Assembly: GCA_045430285.1 (NCBI GenBank)
Contig: JAILXV010000003.1
Location: forward strand, 124,001 to 188,000
Direction of reading: 5' to 3'
Length of the DNA stretch: 64,000 bases
Origin: Agarilytica sp045430285
Lineage (GTDB): Bacteria > Pseudomonadota > Gammaproteobacteria > Pseudomonadales > Cellvibrionaceae
In this document: positions 19,097 through 27,516 of the stretch, piece by piece
Layout of the letters: every line of letters starts with the position of its first letter
Numbering within the stretch: position 1 is the stretch's first letter
The notes under the pieces: generated by a model
Databases searched by the model: none
The model's input: only the letters and a program-made list of their open reading frames with translations
What the model was told of the DNA's origin: nothing
Program-made: the position numbers and the translations under genes

Positions 19097-20071
19097 CTAA
19101 TGACATTCGGCCGTACACAAAGCCGCGGAAAAGTGTTCTTGCGCGAAAGCAATCTTCTGCTCAGCGCTCCAACGTTCGGGATGACTAATAGATTCGATTT
19201 TACGTAGCCTCGGCAAAAGCCCCTCATTGTTGGCAATCTGAATGGAAAGCCCAGGACGAGCGTTCAATTCCAGCAGCATCGGCCCGAGGTTTTTATCGAT
19301 TACCAAGTCCACGCCAAGATAACCCAGCCCCGTCATATCCGAGCACGCGCAGGCCAGAGCCAACAAACCATCCCACTTAGGAAGTTGCAGCTCACGCAAA
19401 TCTTGATTGGTGTCTGGATGAAAATGAATAATGGCATCGTTCTTCACCGCATTGACCGCCTTTCCAGTCCCGAGACACAGACCAACACCTATCGCACCCT
19501 GGTGGAGATTGGCCTTCCCATGCGAGTCGGAGCACGAAAGCCGCATCATCGCCATAACAGGAATACCTTTGAATACGATCACGCGAATATCGGGAACACC
19601 TTCATAAGAAAAGTTGGCTAAGGCTTCCTCAACTTCAATACAGTCCTCGATCATGGCTGCATCGGTTGCACCACCAAGAGAGAACAGACCCGCAAGAATA
19701 TTGGAGACATGACGCTGTAACTCAGACAAGGTCATCGACTGGCCATTACTGCGATAAAAAATACCATCCTCAACCTTAGTAATGACCAAAATCCCTTTAC
19801 CGCCAGAACCTTTAGCGGGTTTGATGCAAAACGCGCGATGCCCTGCAATGACGTGATCAATATTACGTACTTCGTGCTGATGGCTGACAACACCAATTAG
19901 ACAAGGTACGGTCACCTGGTGTTCAATTGCCAAACGTTTGGTTTTAAGTTTGTCGTCCACCAGAGGAAAAAGAGCGCGACGATTGTATCGACCAATGTAT
20001 GAGACATTACGCCGATTCATGCCCATCACACCCTGGGCGGTAAGATCTCTATATCGACGAAACATAAGCAT
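19097..20071 (-). CDS. alpha-L-glutamate ligase-like ATP-grasp protein
   Basis: This 324-residue ATP-grasp protein is related to RimK (the family described as a RimK-related ligase in this conserved cluster). Visible features are GVMGMNRRNVSYIGRYNRR at the N-terminus, the nucleotide loop KPAKGSGGKGILVI and the metal-binding LLELNARPGLSIQIAN near the C-terminus. It should form an amide or peptide bond using ATP; the substrate is unknown. It is the last gene of a three-gene operon with an inactive transglutaminase/7TM protein and a retropepsin-like lipoprotein. The partners suggest cell-envelope peptide tagging and trimming, which is an inference from context. Confidence 0.9.
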   Translation of the reverse strand: MLMFRRYRDLTAQGVMGMNRRNVSYIGRYNRRALFPLVDDKLKTKRLAIEHQVTVPCLIGVVSHQHEVRNIDHVIAGHRAFCIKPAKGSGGKGILVITKVEDGIFYRSNGQSMTLSELQRHVSNILAGLFSLGGATDAAMIEDCIEVEEALANFSYEGVPDIRVIVFKGIPVMAMMRLSCSDSHGKANLHQGAIGVGLCLGTGKAVNAVKNDAIIHFHPDTNQDLRELQLPKWDGLLALACACSDMTGLGYLGVDLVIDKNLGPMLLELNARPGLSIQIANNEGLLPRLRKIESISHPERWSAEQKIAFAQEHFSAALCTAECH

Positions 20072-20093
20072 GTGACACGCTCAACAACATGAT

Positions 20094-21614
20094 TTAAGTC
20101 CCTGAGCTAAAAGGTCGAAAACGTCGAAATTCCAATAAACGATAGCCCGTGTAATTTCCCAGCAGCAGCACCACTGCCATCAGCACCATTTGAAGACCGA
20201 GGAAGTTAAATGTGAGATGACGTACAAGCTCATTCATCAACAACATATAGGTTACCAACGCAACAATAAGCGAACCACCCGCCTGAACAAGCACTTCTTG
20301 GGGGCCTTCCTCCTCCCACAAAATCGACATCCGCTCGATCGTCCAGCTTAAAATTACCATTGGGAAAAAGGTGATTTTAAGCCCCTCACTCAATCCCATT
20401 TGATAGGCGACCACCGAAAACCCCGCAATCAATATAATCACGAAAATAATCACCGCGGCTATTCGCGCGACCAGCAGTAAGTTTAACTGAGACAGATAGC
20501 TTCTAATGACCAATCCTGTGCCGACAATCAGAATAAAACCGACAACCCCTGTCACAAGACTCGTTTGAATAAACGACATCGCGATCAATACCGGCATAAA
20601 GGTACCTGAAGTACGTAAGCCAACAAAAACCCGTAAAAATACCACCACTAGAACACCCACCGGAATCAATAAGATGCCTTTAAATAGCGCTTGCTCTTCC
20701 AATGGAAGACTGTGGATAGAAAAATCTAAAAGTGAGGAGTCGGGAGCGACGCTTTGCGCACGCGCGGAACTTAACGGCACCTCTTGCTTAATCATAGAGA
20801 AATTAACACGAGAGCTTTCACCCCCAATTAAATCCATTAATGGCAGTGAATTATATTCCCACAGCAAAAACGTATCGGGGCGCTTTTGTTTTCCTGTGCT
20901 TGGATCAAAAACCTTATAACCTAAACCGCCCTCATCAAATACTTGTAAATAATTCTGAAGTTGCTGACGACGACGACCATCTTCCAAATTCAAACCCAAC
21001 ACTTTTCGTGCAGGCACATCGGCTTTTTGAAGCAGCAATACCAACCAATCAATTTCTGACCGCTTCTGGGATAAAAACTTTGCGCTTTGTGTTTGCGTTG
21101 AAAACTCCCGCATAAGCTCAACCGCCAAACTATAAGGGTCAGCCGAGCGTTTAAGCGCCTGCTCCAACAAAACTTTTGCGGAAGTTGCATAGGGGCCATC
21201 ATCCAAATTAACCGTAGGGACATTAGGCACGACAAATGTTTTATTTTGTCCTTGGCTGTTATCTACCTGCATATCCACGCGGTAATATAAAACTTGCGGG
21301 CCGTCCGCATTGCGAATAGTCCATTGGACACGACGCCCCTCGCCATCTTCCAAATAGCTGAGTCCGTATCCCGCGCTAGCAGTATGCTCCGCGACCTTGG
21401 TAAAACCTTGCTGAGTATCCGGTACCGCCAGTGCAACTTTTACCGGAGCATTTAGCGCATCGAATTGTATTTTTGATTCTATTGACCAAATGCGCTGCTT
21501 CTCACCAGGCAGCCAAGGCACATCAAAAGTTGTATGTCGGTAATAACTTAACAGCAGTCCAACAAATACCAGGAAGAGGACAACAAAATAAAAAGGTTGG
21601 CGGGAACTATTCAC
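20094..21614 (-). CDS. inactive transglutaminase fused to seven-transmembrane domain
   Basis: The 506-residue protein has one N-terminal membrane helix, a periplasmic domain of about 280 residues and a block of about seven C-terminal helices (from LFKGILLIPVGVLVVVFL to the end). The periplasmic part matches the catalytically dead transglutaminase-like domain found fused to this 7TM region (UUP1-type proteins). It likely binds a peptide rather than cross-linking it. The start is GTG at 21614, sharing its first base with the stop of the upstream protease gene (TAGTG), so the two are translationally coupled. Confidence 0.88.
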   Translation of the reverse strand: MNSSRQPFYFVVLFLVFVGLLLSYYRHTTFDVPWLPGEKQRIWSIESKIQFDALNAPVKVALAVPDTQQGFTKVAEHTASAGYGLSYLEDGEGRRVQWTIRNADGPQVLYYRVDMQVDNSQGQNKTFVVPNVPTVNLDDGPYATSAKVLLEQALKRSADPYSLAVELMREFSTQTQSAKFLSQKRSEIDWLVLLLQKADVPARKVLGLNLEDGRRRQQLQNYLQVFDEGGLGYKVFDPSTGKQKRPDTFLLWEYNSLPLMDLIGGESSRVNFSMIKQEVPLSSARAQSVAPDSSLLDFSIHSLPLEEQALFKGILLIPVGVLVVVFLRVFVGLRTSGTFMPVLIAMSFIQTSLVTGVVGFILIVGTGLVIRSYLSQLNLLLVARIAAVIIFVIILIAGFSVVAYQMGLSEGLKITFFPMVILSWTIERMSILWEEEGPQEVLVQAGGSLIVALVTYMLLMNELVRHLTFNFLGLQMVLMAVVLLLGNYTGYRLLEFRRFRPFSSGT

Positions 21615-22396
21615 TAAGGGCTCACTTGTGCGGCCAACTTAGGGTCGCGAGAACGGGTGAATTTTTTCGCTACGTCCACAATCGCGATATCTCGTAAAAA
21701 ACTTCGGCCTAATAGGATTGGGTACAGCATTTCATTGCGGTCAGATAAACTGAATTCGGTTTCTTCATATATTTCGCCCATACGAATTGGCAACCGCACA
21801 ACAGGACGACGCTCTAAATCATCCACAGACGCTTGCCGAATACGCACATGGCGATGAAGAGGCGCTTCCAAGGTTACCTTTTTTGTATCGTCCAACGCCA
21901 CATCAAAACGCACCCAACGCTTACCGTTCCGTTCAAAACGCTGAATATTAGTGGCATTTAAAGAAGACGATTTTGCGCCTGTATCAATACGAGCTTTTAA
22001 ATATTGTCCCACACCATCTAACCAAGCAAATTCGACACGCCCTAAAATCGCCATTCCAAATACACTAGAGGCATCACGGGCGCTCGCCAGCGGTACACCG
22101 CTTTGTACCGATTTTTTATTGGCGTGAGCACTGTGACTTCGATTACCCGAACCAGGTGTAACTTTTTGATTGATGGCTGAAATTTGCGTCTGCATACTGC
22201 TGATTTGTTCAAGCAATGTATCGTGCGCACCAGCAATAGCATCTAAGCGTTGAGATTGCGCATCGATCAAGTCGATTTGTTCTTGAATTAACACATCTGT
22301 AGGCGTTTGTGAGTTTGTTAACAAGTGAGGGGATTTAGAAAAAGCACATCCATTCATCAGAATAATAAACGGAAGCAAAAATAATACGAATTTCAT
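21614..22396 (-). CDS. retropepsin-like RimK/LysX-type protease lipoprotein
   Basis: This protein belongs to the family PF05618, annotated as ATP-dependent zinc protease but structurally like retroviral aspartic proteases. The core motif is ARIDTGAKSSSLNATNI, with DTGA as the aspartic-type active site. VRLPIRMGE and YPILLGRSFLRDIAIVDV follow. The N-terminus is a lipoprotein signal with an MNGC box, so the enzyme is anchored in the periplasm. A coiled-coil-like stretch (residues about 35-75) links anchor and domain. I chose the ATG at 22396, which has an AGG 9 bases upstream, rather than the GTG at 22405. First gene of the three-gene cluster. Confidence 0.87.
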   Translation of the reverse strand: MKFVLFLLPFIILMNGCAFSKSPHLLTNSQTPTDVLIQEQIDLIDAQSQRLDAIAGAHDTLLEQISSMQTQISAINQKVTPGSGNRSHSAHANKKSVQSGVPLASARDASSVFGMAILGRVEFAWLDGVGQYLKARIDTGAKSSSLNATNIQRFERNGKRWVRFDVALDDTKKVTLEAPLHRHVRIRQASVDDLERRPVVRLPIRMGEIYEETEFSLSDRNEMLYPILLGRSFLRDIAIVDVAKKFTRSRDPKLAAQVSP

Positions 22397-22975
22397 TCGG
22401 GACACCTAAAGCACATACACTTGAACGCGATTATGACGCGCCATCACCAGCGATTCTCTTTTAGCACAGAACTGGTTTAGCGCAGAACTGGCTAAGCGTT
22501 TAACTTGCTCAAACGCAGGAGAACGCCAAATTTTTAGATCAAATAAGTCGTCGGCACAACGCCGCTAACAGGCAAAAACTCAGCAAAGCCGGCCACCACG
22601 CCATTGTGCGGGGCGTTATCATACCAGTCATTTTTTATTTTTTTGCGAATAGGCACACAACCTATCTTAAAAAACGAAGGTAGCGGAAACCTCTACCGCC
22701 AGTCAACCTTTGTATTGACGTTTAATCCCTCATTATCCACCGTCATTGCAGGGATTGAACCAAGATGACACGCACTTGATGACACCACAATGAAATACAC
22801 ACTTAAAAGCTGTTGCGCGCGCCACGCAATCATCCGCTCGACCATCCATTCAATAATCCTAATCCCCTCATCAACACCACCTCCCAAATACAGATCAAAT
22901 CGATATCGGCAGTTCAGCGGGGGTTCATATTGGAGCGCATATTATTCATGTAACAACGATCAGAGGACGAAACAG
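22397..22975. other. long divergent intergenic region
   Basis: This 579-base stretch separates two divergent genes. It must hold both promoters, but I cannot point to a convincing -35/-10 pair. It contains a 16-base tandem repeat with two mismatches at 22462-22477 and 22478-22493 (TAGCRCAGAACTGGYT). An AGAGGA ribosome binding site precedes the ATG at 22976. An open frame through 22790-22975 merely extends the downstream gene upstream of its signal peptide, so I discount it. Confidence 0.5.
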
Positions 22976-23566
22976 ATGAACCTTTCACGACTCAGCGTTA
23001 CCCAGATATCGCTACTATTATGCTCGCTCATACTCACACCATCGCTATCCGCAGATGAACATGCTCGAGGAAAGAAACCCCATTATCGCGATAAGCACCA
23101 GTTTACTGATTTCGCCAAAGTGAAACAGGCAACCGCGCAGTACAAAACCTTTGAACACCGTATTCCAGAAGAGAAATGCTGGACCGAAACAGTTGTCCTG
23201 GAACGATACGAGCAGCCATCGCGCACGGGTGCTTTACTCGGCGGATTAATCGGAGGCACTATTGGGCATGCCGTGGGCCACGGAAGAAGCAACAAAAAGC
23301 TCGGTGCTGTCGTCGGTAGCGTACTGGGCGCCTCCATCGGAAAAGACGTATCACAACAACGTCATAACGCGCGGAATCAGCCCAACAGAACCTACGATGA
23401 GGTAGAGCGCTGTGAAGTGGAATACCACTCACAATATGAAGAACGCATCATTGGCTACGACGTCACCTACCAATACAGAGGGGAGTTTTATCACACCTTT
23501 ATGAAGAAACACCCTGGGAAACGTATACGGGTCAACGTCGCCATTAGCCCAGTCATAGAACACTAA
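22976..23566 (+). CDS. glycine-zipper 2TM (17-kDa antigen-like) envelope protein
   Basis: The 196-residue product starts at an ATG with an AGAGGA box 8 bases upstream and a signal peptide ending SLSADE. Residues about 80-125 form a glycine zipper (GALLGGLIGGTIGHAVGH and KLGAVVGSVLGASIGKDV), the Rick_17kDa_Anti pattern seen in outer-membrane-associated proteins such as SlyB. The C-terminal part has two cysteines and a Tyr-rich region (YDVTYQYRGEFYHTFM) that resembles related zipper proteins in gammaproteobacteria. The role is probably envelope integrity. SlyB is PhoP-controlled in enteric bacteria, and a PhoPQ-like pair follows here, which may not be chance. Confidence 0.78.
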   Translation: MNLSRLSVTQISLLLCSLILTPSLSADEHARGKKPHYRDKHQFTDFAKVKQATAQYKTFEHRIPEEKCWTETVVLERYEQPSRTGALLGGLIGGTIGHAVGHGRSNKKLGAVVGSVLGASIGKDVSQQRHNARNQPNRTYDEVERCEVEYHSQYEERIIGYDVTYQYRGEFYHTFMKKHPGKRIRVNVAISPVIEH

Positions 23567-23579
23567 ATCCGTGTTGACG

Positions 23580-23601
23580 AAGCGCGACCCACGTCGCGCT
23601 T
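23580..23601 (+). other. perfect 8-bp stem-loop after the glycine-zipper gene
   Basis: AAGCGCGA and TCGCGCTT form a GC-rich stem with a 6-base loop 13 bases after the stop codon. No T-run follows, so it is not a classic intrinsic terminator. It may protect the 3' end of the mRNA or attenuate read-through into the PepSY/PhoP-like genes. Confidence 0.45.
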
Positions 23602-23665
23602 AGCGATTGGTGTAAGATCGCGTAGAATACATCCACATTCAAACATAACACGAGCCTTGTAGGTC

Positions 23666-23956
23666 ATGATTTTTCCCCGTCGCGTTCACCTTATATTCCG
23701 CGCAGCGCTGTTCGTACTAAGCCTCGGCACTATGAGTAATAGCCTCGCTTTCAGCAATACTTTTGCGGATCTATTTTTTGATGTCGAACAGCAGAAAAAT
23801 AGCAGTAAAAACCGCGCTGCAGCCAAAGCTCAATCACAACATGGCGGCAAGGTATTGAGCGTAAAGGAATACACAACGGACGGACGGACCCACTACAAGG
23901 TGAAGCTTTTACTGGATTCGGGGCGCATTAAAATTGTCCGAATCAAAGGTGATTAA
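23666..23956 (+). CDS. small exported PepSY-like protein
   Basis: The 96-residue protein has an N-terminal export signal ending near NSLAFS. Its C-terminal half reads GGKVLSVKEYTTDGRTHYKV followed by LLLDSGRIKIVRIKG, the pattern of a minimal PepSY domain. Small PepSY proteins are often encoded directly upstream of PhoP-like regulators in pseudomonads and are thought to modulate the sensor or bind envelope ligands. The gene ends 6 bases before the regulator ATG, so the two are surely in one operon. Confidence 0.75.
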   Translation: MIFPRRVHLIFRAALFVLSLGTMSNSLAFSNTFADLFFDVEQQKNSSKNRAAAKAQSQHGGKVLSVKEYTTDGRTHYKVKLLLDSGRIKIVRIKGD

Positions 23957-23962
23957 GACACG

Positions 23963-24634
23963 ATGAAATTACTCATTATTGAAGACGAAAACGCCGTACG
24001 CCAACAGCTTAATGATTATTTTAGTGATTTAAAGTTTGTCGTCGACAGTGCCGCCGATGGCACAGATGGCAGTTACTACGCACTCGAGTACGATTACGAT
24101 TTAGCTGTTATCGATATTGGCCTCCCCCATAAAGACGGCATCACTATTATCAAAGAATTACGTGCCGCAGGAAAAACCTACCCAGTGCTCGTGCTCACGG
24201 CCCGAGGCAACTGGCAAGATAAGGTTAATGGGCTGGAAGCAGGTGCCGACGATTATTTGGTCAAACCCTTTCACACAGAAGAGTTACGCGCCCGCGCCAA
24301 CGCACTGATTCGCCGATCCACTGGCAATGCCTCCCCAGTGCTCGACTTTGCGCCGATACACATCGATACAGCTGCAAAATCGGTTACAGTTGAAAACCAA
24401 GCGATTGAGCTTACTAGCTACGAATACAACACACTGGAATATCTCGCACTGCACGCCGGTGAAGCTATTTCAAAAACAGAATTAACTGAACACTTATATC
24501 ATCAAGATTTTGAACGCGACAGCAATGTGATTGAAGTATTCGTAGGGCGGCTGCGTAAAAAGCTCGACCCTGAAAACACAATCAAACCCATTAAGACAGT
24601 TCGCGGGCAAGGCTATCGATTTCAAATCGGCTAA
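23963..24634 (+). CDS. OmpR/PhoP-family response regulator
   Basis: The 223-residue protein has a receiver domain with the acidic pair EDE, phospho-acceptor Asp in DLAVIDIGLPHKDG, Thr in VLTARG and Lys in YLVKPFHTEEL. A winged-helix DNA-binding domain follows, ending VRGQGYRFQIG. The sequence style is that of PhoP/QseB/ColR regulators. Its cognate kinase is encoded 914 bases downstream, after a hydrolase gene. PhoP-like naming is by similarity of both partners; ligand and regulon are unknown. Confidence 0.92.
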   Translation: MKLLIIEDENAVRQQLNDYFSDLKFVVDSAADGTDGSYYALEYDYDLAVIDIGLPHKDGITIIKELRAAGKTYPVLVLTARGNWQDKVNGLEAGADDYLVKPFHTEELRARANALIRRSTGNASPVLDFAPIHIDTAAKSVTVENQAIELTSYEYNTLEYLALHAGEAISKTELTEHLYHQDFERDSNVIEVFVGRLRKKLDPENTIKPIKTVRGQGYRFQIG

Positions 24635-24706
24635 GCTCAATGAGAATTCCATAAAGACCTTTACATATATAAAAGTCGCTTATCACTTTTTTGGGGAACA
24701 GCATAA

Positions 24707-25516
24707 ATGGAAAATTTCACGACATCAGACGGCGCCCATATTGCGCTAAGCATTCAACAAGGTGACGCAACCGCCACGCCCATCGTTTTACTCCATGGAT
24801 GGAGCAGTAGCGCCGCTGCATGGGCACCTGTTATTGAACGTATGACAGGCCACACTATTTATGCTTGGAACGCACGCATTCATACAGAGTCCACTTCTAT
24901 TGAAAAAATGGCGCAAGACCTTCGTGAACTCATCACTCATTACGACATAACCCCCATTGTCGTCGGTCACTCCATGGGCACATTAACCGTGTTCGAATAT
25001 ATCCGACAATTTGGTACCGACAAACTTGAAAAATTTGTCATCATCGATCAATCTCCCAAACTGATTACCGATGAAACCTGGGACAAAGGCATCTACGGTA
25101 ATTTTACCGATGAAGACAGTGAAAAACTTATCAACCTAATGGAAGAGGATTTTATTGAATCCGTGATTAAGATGACCTGCCTCGGTGACAACAGACTTTT
25201 TCGAAAACTATTTTTATTCGATGCACCCATTCTTAATGATATTCGTGATCGACTTCGTGCACTCAGCGCGAAAACGTTTATCGACACATGGAAAACCTTC
25301 GTCGTGAAAGACTACCGCGATGTATTACCTAAGATCGATATCCCCGTATTGGCAGTGATGGGCGGACAGAGTAATTTTTATCCGCCATCGCTCAGCGACT
25401 ATCTGGAACAAGAAATTAGTGGCATCCATTTAAAAACCTACGAGAACGGCAGTCATTCTCCTCAATTTGAATTTCCCGATCAATTCGCCGAAGACTTAAC
25501 GCGCTTTAGCAAATAA
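24707..25516 (+). CDS. alpha/beta hydrolase inserted between regulator and kinase genes
   Basis: The 269-residue cytoplasmic protein has the alpha/beta hydrolase fold: oxyanion-hole motif LLHGWSSSAAAW, nucleophile elbow VGHSMGTL and a C-terminal histidine in YENGSHSPQFEFP. The acid is probably in the IPVLAVMGGQSNF region. No export signal is seen. The substrate cannot be read from the sequence. It shares the strand and close spacing of the PhoP-like and PhoQ-like genes (72 and 31 bases), so it is likely co-expressed and perhaps regulated by the pair. Confidence 0.85.
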   Translation: MENFTTSDGAHIALSIQQGDATATPIVLLHGWSSSAAAWAPVIERMTGHTIYAWNARIHTESTSIEKMAQDLRELITHYDITPIVVGHSMGTLTVFEYIRQFGTDKLEKFVIIDQSPKLITDETWDKGIYGNFTDEDSEKLINLMEEDFIESVIKMTCLGDNRLFRKLFLFDAPILNDIRDRLRALSAKTFIDTWKTFVVKDYRDVLPKIDIPVLAVMGGQSNFYPPSLSDYLEQEISGIHLKTYENGSHSPQFEFPDQFAEDLTRFSK

Positions 25517-25547
25517 GCGTGTTTATTTATAGAATGCGAAAACTAGG

Positions 25548-26915
25548 TTGCCAATAGTGTTACGTGCTAAATCCCTCGCTTGGCGAATATTTTTTGCATC
25601 CATTATTTTGCTTCCCATATTATTGGGCTTTAGCGCATTTATGCTTGAGCGCGCATTTCGCGACAGTCTACTCACGGCAGAAAAAGACGCGCTATTGACC
25701 CACACCTATTCCATGATGGCTGTCGCCGAACCGGACGAGGGGTTTTTACAGCTGCCAGAAACCCTCACAGACTCGCGCTTTAACGATCCAGGATCAGGTT
25801 TATACGCGCAAGTGATAGATGATGATTTTGGCCCAATATGGCAATCTATCTCGCTGGAGATATCACCGCTTAACCAAAAAATTCCTTTTAAAAAAGTTAA
25901 TATGGGAAATCTGGACGTGAGCATTGTTAAGATCGATGGTCAGTCTTTTTTTGTTTCCCGCTTTGATACCGTCTGGGAAGTTGAAGAACAAGATAGAGAA
26001 TACCAATTCGCGGTTATTCACTCGCAAAAACATTTTAATTCTGAAGCTTTAAGGTATCGCACAACGCTAGCAAGTTGGCTTTCTGGATTGGCTATCCTAC
26101 TCATCCTGGTACAAGCCGCGATTATCCGCTGGGGGCTACTGCCATTAAGAAGGCTTGCCTTGGATATTGAACAGCTCGAAGCTGGCAACATCGATCACCT
26201 AGACAAAAACTACCCGACGGAAATTGTGCCTGTCACCGAAAACATTAACCACTTACTGCAAAGTGAATCAGCACAACGCAAACGTTATAAAAACACATTA
26301 GGGGATTTAGCCCACAGCCTCAAAACCCCCTTGACGGTAATACGCAGCTTACTTGAGCCTCTCAAAGCGTCTGGAGGTTCACCCCCAACACCTCATCACT
26401 CTATCGATGAGCAAGTTGAGCGTATGAACAACATTATTACCCACCAATTAAATCGAGCGAGCAGCACAAAATCTTCATACCAATCGACAATCGAATTATT
26501 ACCTTTAATTCAACGTATTAGTAATGCACTTACAAAAGTTTACCGAGATAAAGACATTCAATTTAAGTTCGACGTTCCCCCAACATTACAATACCCAGCA
26601 CAATCCGACGATCTTATGGAGGTGTTTGGCAATCTACTGGAAAATGCCTGTAAATACGGCAATAAACATGTCCATATTCTCGCGCACCGTAATGACACAG
26701 AATTAACTATCGAGATTGAGGACGATGGCCCTGGTATTGCCGAAGAAAAACGGACAGAGATTTTAAAGCGTGGCGCACGCATTGACACAAGCACTCCAGG
26801 GCAAGGGATTGGACTGGCGGTTACAAGGGATATCTTAAGCAGCTATGATGGTGGCATCATCGTAGAGGCTTCTGAATTGGGGGGAGCCAAGTTTATTGTC
26901 ACCCTTCCCTGCTAA
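25548..26915 (+). CDS. PhoQ-like sensor histidine kinase
   Basis: The 455-residue kinase has two membrane helices (about residues 11-33 and 173-195) flanking a periplasmic sensor of about 140 residues, and then a HAMP-like linker. The H-box is GDLAHSLKTPLTVIRSLLEP, very close to that of PhoQ. Next are the N-box FGNLLENACKYGN and the G-boxes EDDGPGI and GQGIGLAV. The listed start is TTG; a GTG at 25557 has an AGG 9 bases upstream and may be the true start. The sensor domain is only weakly acidic, so Mg sensing cannot be assumed. Confidence 0.9.
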   Translation: MPIVLRAKSLAWRIFFASIILLPILLGFSAFMLERAFRDSLLTAEKDALLTHTYSMMAVAEPDEGFLQLPETLTDSRFNDPGSGLYAQVIDDDFGPIWQSISLEISPLNQKIPFKKVNMGNLDVSIVKIDGQSFFVSRFDTVWEVEEQDREYQFAVIHSQKHFNSEALRYRTTLASWLSGLAILLILVQAAIIRWGLLPLRRLALDIEQLEAGNIDHLDKNYPTEIVPVTENINHLLQSESAQRKRYKNTLGDLAHSLKTPLTVIRSLLEPLKASGGSPPTPHHSIDEQVERMNNIITHQLNRASSTKSSYQSTIELLPLIQRISNALTKVYRDKDIQFKFDVPPTLQYPAQSDDLMEVFGNLLENACKYGNKHVHILAHRNDTELTIEIEDDGPGIAEEKRTEILKRGARIDTSTPGQGIGLAVTRDILSSYDGGIIVEASELGGAKFIVTLPC

Positions 26916-26937
26916 ACTAGATCGTTGAAACGAAAGC

Positions 26938-27019
26938 CTGCTAGCTTTAGGGACGCCGATAATATGTCCCTATAGGCTCAGCTTCGGCATCCATGCCTCA
27001 GATGCCCTAAAACTAGCAG
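26938..27019. repeat. long imperfect hairpin, likely dispersed intergenic repeat
   Basis: The arms CTGCTAGCTTTAGGG (26938-26952) and CCCTAAAACTAGCAG (27005-27019) are inverted with one mismatch. Nested inside are GGGAC/GTCCC, GCCGA/TCGGC and GGCAT/ATGCC pairings. Read on the minus strand it contains GGCATGGATGCCGAAGC and CATAGGGAC-like blocks. I recall similar blocks from intergenic hairpin repeats of marine gammaproteobacteria; this is memory, not a search. It lies 22 bases after the kinase gene, so it may also act as a transcript-end structure. Confidence 0.55.
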
Positions 27020-27067
27020 ACTCTCATTCCAACTACCGGCCATTAAGAACGCGTTACTTTAATAAAA

Positions 27068-27454
27068 ATGACAAACCGAACTTTAAGATTTTTACAGCAC
27101 CCCGCCATAACAATCCTAAGAATATTGCAGTTTATACTCGCGATTTTTATATTTTATTATGTAGCGCTTATGCCCGCAGACGACACCCCGAGCAAAATAC
27201 CGGACGGGCTTCTTCACTTTGCTGGCAACTGCTTATTGATTGGGTCCGCTTACGTCGCTGTTTTCGATCGCTTTGCGATAAATAGAATTTTTATAGTATG
27301 TATCGTATTGTCTTTAGTTTCGGAAACGGGCCAAAACTTCAGTCATAGCCGCGTATTTGATCCTGCAGACTTGGCAATGAATGGATTGGGGTTAATTGTA
27401 GGATATTTGATATGCAGAACATGGCATAACGTTGTCGGCGCGGCGCGCGTTTAA
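27068..27454 (+). CDS. VanZ-like membrane protein
   Basis: The 128-residue protein has four predicted membrane helices. It carries the VanZ-family motifs: a DGLLHFAGN segment after the first helix, and SETGQNFSHSRVFDPADLAMNGLGLIVGY, which contains the conserved E, Q, R, D and N positions. VanZ-like proteins are membrane proteins of unclear biochemical role; the founding member gives teicoplanin resistance. Nothing here implies antibiotic resistance. It stands alone between the hairpin repeat and a convergent exporter gene. Confidence 0.8.
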   Translation: MTNRTLRFLQHPAITILRILQFILAIFIFYYVALMPADDTPSKIPDGLLHFAGNCLLIGSAYVAVFDRFAINRIFIVCIVLSLVSETGQNFSHSRVFDPADLAMNGLGLIVGYLICRTWHNVVGAARV

Positions 27455-27516
27455 CGGCACCCACAACTAAATTTAAAAAATCGGGTAACTTATCGATTAA
27501 GCTACCTACTCTGAAC

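Noticed and set aside
19385..19621. plus-strand frame of 78 codons inside the ATP-grasp gene
   Set aside because: Antisense shadow of a clear ATP-grasp coding region; no independent support.
22470..22505. possible PhoP box (GGTTTA-type direct repeats)
   Set aside because: Two GTTTA-like words exist but their spacing is about 18 bases from each other, not the 5-base spacer of a PhoP box, and they are far from the regulator-controlled genes.
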